From: a virus
Virus record (IMG/VR): IMGVR_UViG_3300021375_001164
Coordinates: 1-22,249 of that record
DNA length: 22,249 nucleotides
Reading direction: 5' to 3' (one strand)
Below are positions 21,939 to 22,249 of this stretch, piece by piece; the stretch's first letter is position 1, and each line of letters begins with the position of its first letter. The notes under the pieces were generated by a model. It searched no databases. It saw only the letters and a program-made list of their open reading frames with translations, and had not been told where the DNA came from. Made by a program: the position numbers and the translations under genes.

Positions 21939-22165
21939 TATTCATCCCATTCTTCGTCATCGTCGTCAACATTATCTAAATCTAAATAGTAACTAATTGC
22001 TTCATCTAAATTAGAATCTGTACCAATTACTTCTTTAAACGTTTCATCACTAACACCGTAGTCTGCTAATAGATCAACAAACTTTTCGGCTACTAGTTCC
22101 ATTTGTTTCTTGTCTACATATTCTTTAAACATCGTCCAGATGTCACTGATGTGTTCTTCATTCAT
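21938..22165 (-). CDS. Small acidic conserved protein upstream of uvsY
   Basis: A 75-aa protein starting MNEEHISDIWTMFKEYVDKKQ and ending in an acidic run (DLDNVDDDDEEWDE). I chose ATG 22165 because it overlaps the stop of the preceding gene (22158-22160), a pattern typical of this operon; the frame remains open to 22213 but that lies inside the neighbour. It is mostly helical, with a short LLADYGVSDETFKEVIG segment. I recall small proteins of this kind beside uvsY in marine T4-like phages, function unknown. It could be a partner or cap for a DNA-binding protein given its charge, but nothing specific supports that. Confidence 0.75.
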   Translation of the reverse strand: MNEEHISDIWTMFKEYVDKKQMELVAEKFVDLLADYGVSDETFKEVIGTDSNLDEAISYYLDLDNVDDDDEEWDE

Positions 22166-22249
22166 TTGTGGTTGCTTCCTCAATTTGATCAACAGTTGCT
22201 TCTTCTTCGTCAACTTCGTCGGTATTTACCACAGGCGCAATTTTTTCTG
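22158..22249 (-). CDS. Partial gene: acidic C-terminal tail, cut by the window edge
   Basis: Only the last 29 codons are inside the window: EKIAPVVNTDEVDEEEATV... ending in EEATTNE, then TGA. The frame is open through the window edge, and its stop overlaps the ATG of the 75-aa gene, so it is almost surely the previous gene of the same operon. The tail is strongly acidic and probably disordered. The product cannot be identified from this fragment. Confidence 0.6.
   Translation of the reverse strand, partial: EKIAPVVNTDEVDEEEATVDQIEEATTNE

Noticed and set aside
1-22249. tRNA genes, CRISPR arrays, IS elements, attachment sites
   Set aside because: I saw no regular spaced repeats, transposase or integrase motifs, terminal inverted repeats or cloverleaf-like sequences; no tool was available for a full tRNA scan.

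Overview
The window looks like part of a lytic, marine T4-like myovirus (cyanophage/pelagiphage type). The evidence is a set of T4 core replication and recombination proteins: gp41 DnaB-type helicase, gp61 TOPRIM primase, UvsW helicase and a UvsY-like mediator. They sit among small conserved phage proteins and typical marine auxiliary genes: peptide deformylase, a NodU-type carbamoyltransferase domain and Kdo biosynthesis enzymes. DNA is moderately A+T-rich and very densely packed. All genes but one lie on the minus strand, so transcription runs from high to low coordinates. I found no integrase, IS element, tRNA, rRNA or CRISPR array. The host cannot be read from the window; Kdo chemistry points to a Gram-negative marine bacterium. 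Gene identities come from motif recognition, not database searches.

Layout from right to left (transcription order). 22249-21483: end of an acidic protein, a 75-aa conserved protein, and a UvsY-like mediator. 21496-13847: a ten-gene glycan island with three DxD (GT-A-like) glycosyltransferases, four related proteins resembling KpsC/KpsS-type (capsule/Kdo) GT-B transferases, an FkbM methyltransferase, a second SAM methyltransferase, and a nucleotidyltransferase fused to a phosphomannose-isomerase-type cupin. 13832-6229: a long unit headed by a consensus sigma70 promoter, carrying a 390-aa conserved protein, uvsW, small conserved genes, a cupin, a small membrane protein, kdsA, kdsB, a possible clamp-loader-like protein, a zinc-finger protein, peptide deformylase and a miniature DNA polymerase III alpha-like protein. 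6236-5868: the only plus-strand gene. 5846-5073: a probable virion structural protein behind a T4-late-type promoter. 5038-2953: primase, a 44-aa basic peptide and a one-domain carbamoyltransferase. 2940-741: gp41 helicase and a GNAT-like protein. 740-1: a gene-poor stretch with inverted repeats and homopolymer runs.

Two themes stand out. First, three transcription units (genes starting at 13832, 5038 and 2940) have near-perfect sigma70 promoters buried in the end of the preceding gene. In each, exactly 6 nt separate the -10 hexamer from the ATG, and none has a Shine-Dalgarno sequence. The late-type promoter before 5846 is placed the same way. This predicts leaderless mRNAs at unit heads, while many downstream genes have stop/start overlaps or clear SD sequences. 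Second, the phage appears to encode CMP-Kdo synthesis (kdsA, kdsB) plus several Kdo-transferase-like and other glycan enzymes, which may form a dedicated surface-glycan system. A 186-residue protein that keeps DnaE palm motifs is a third unusual element.
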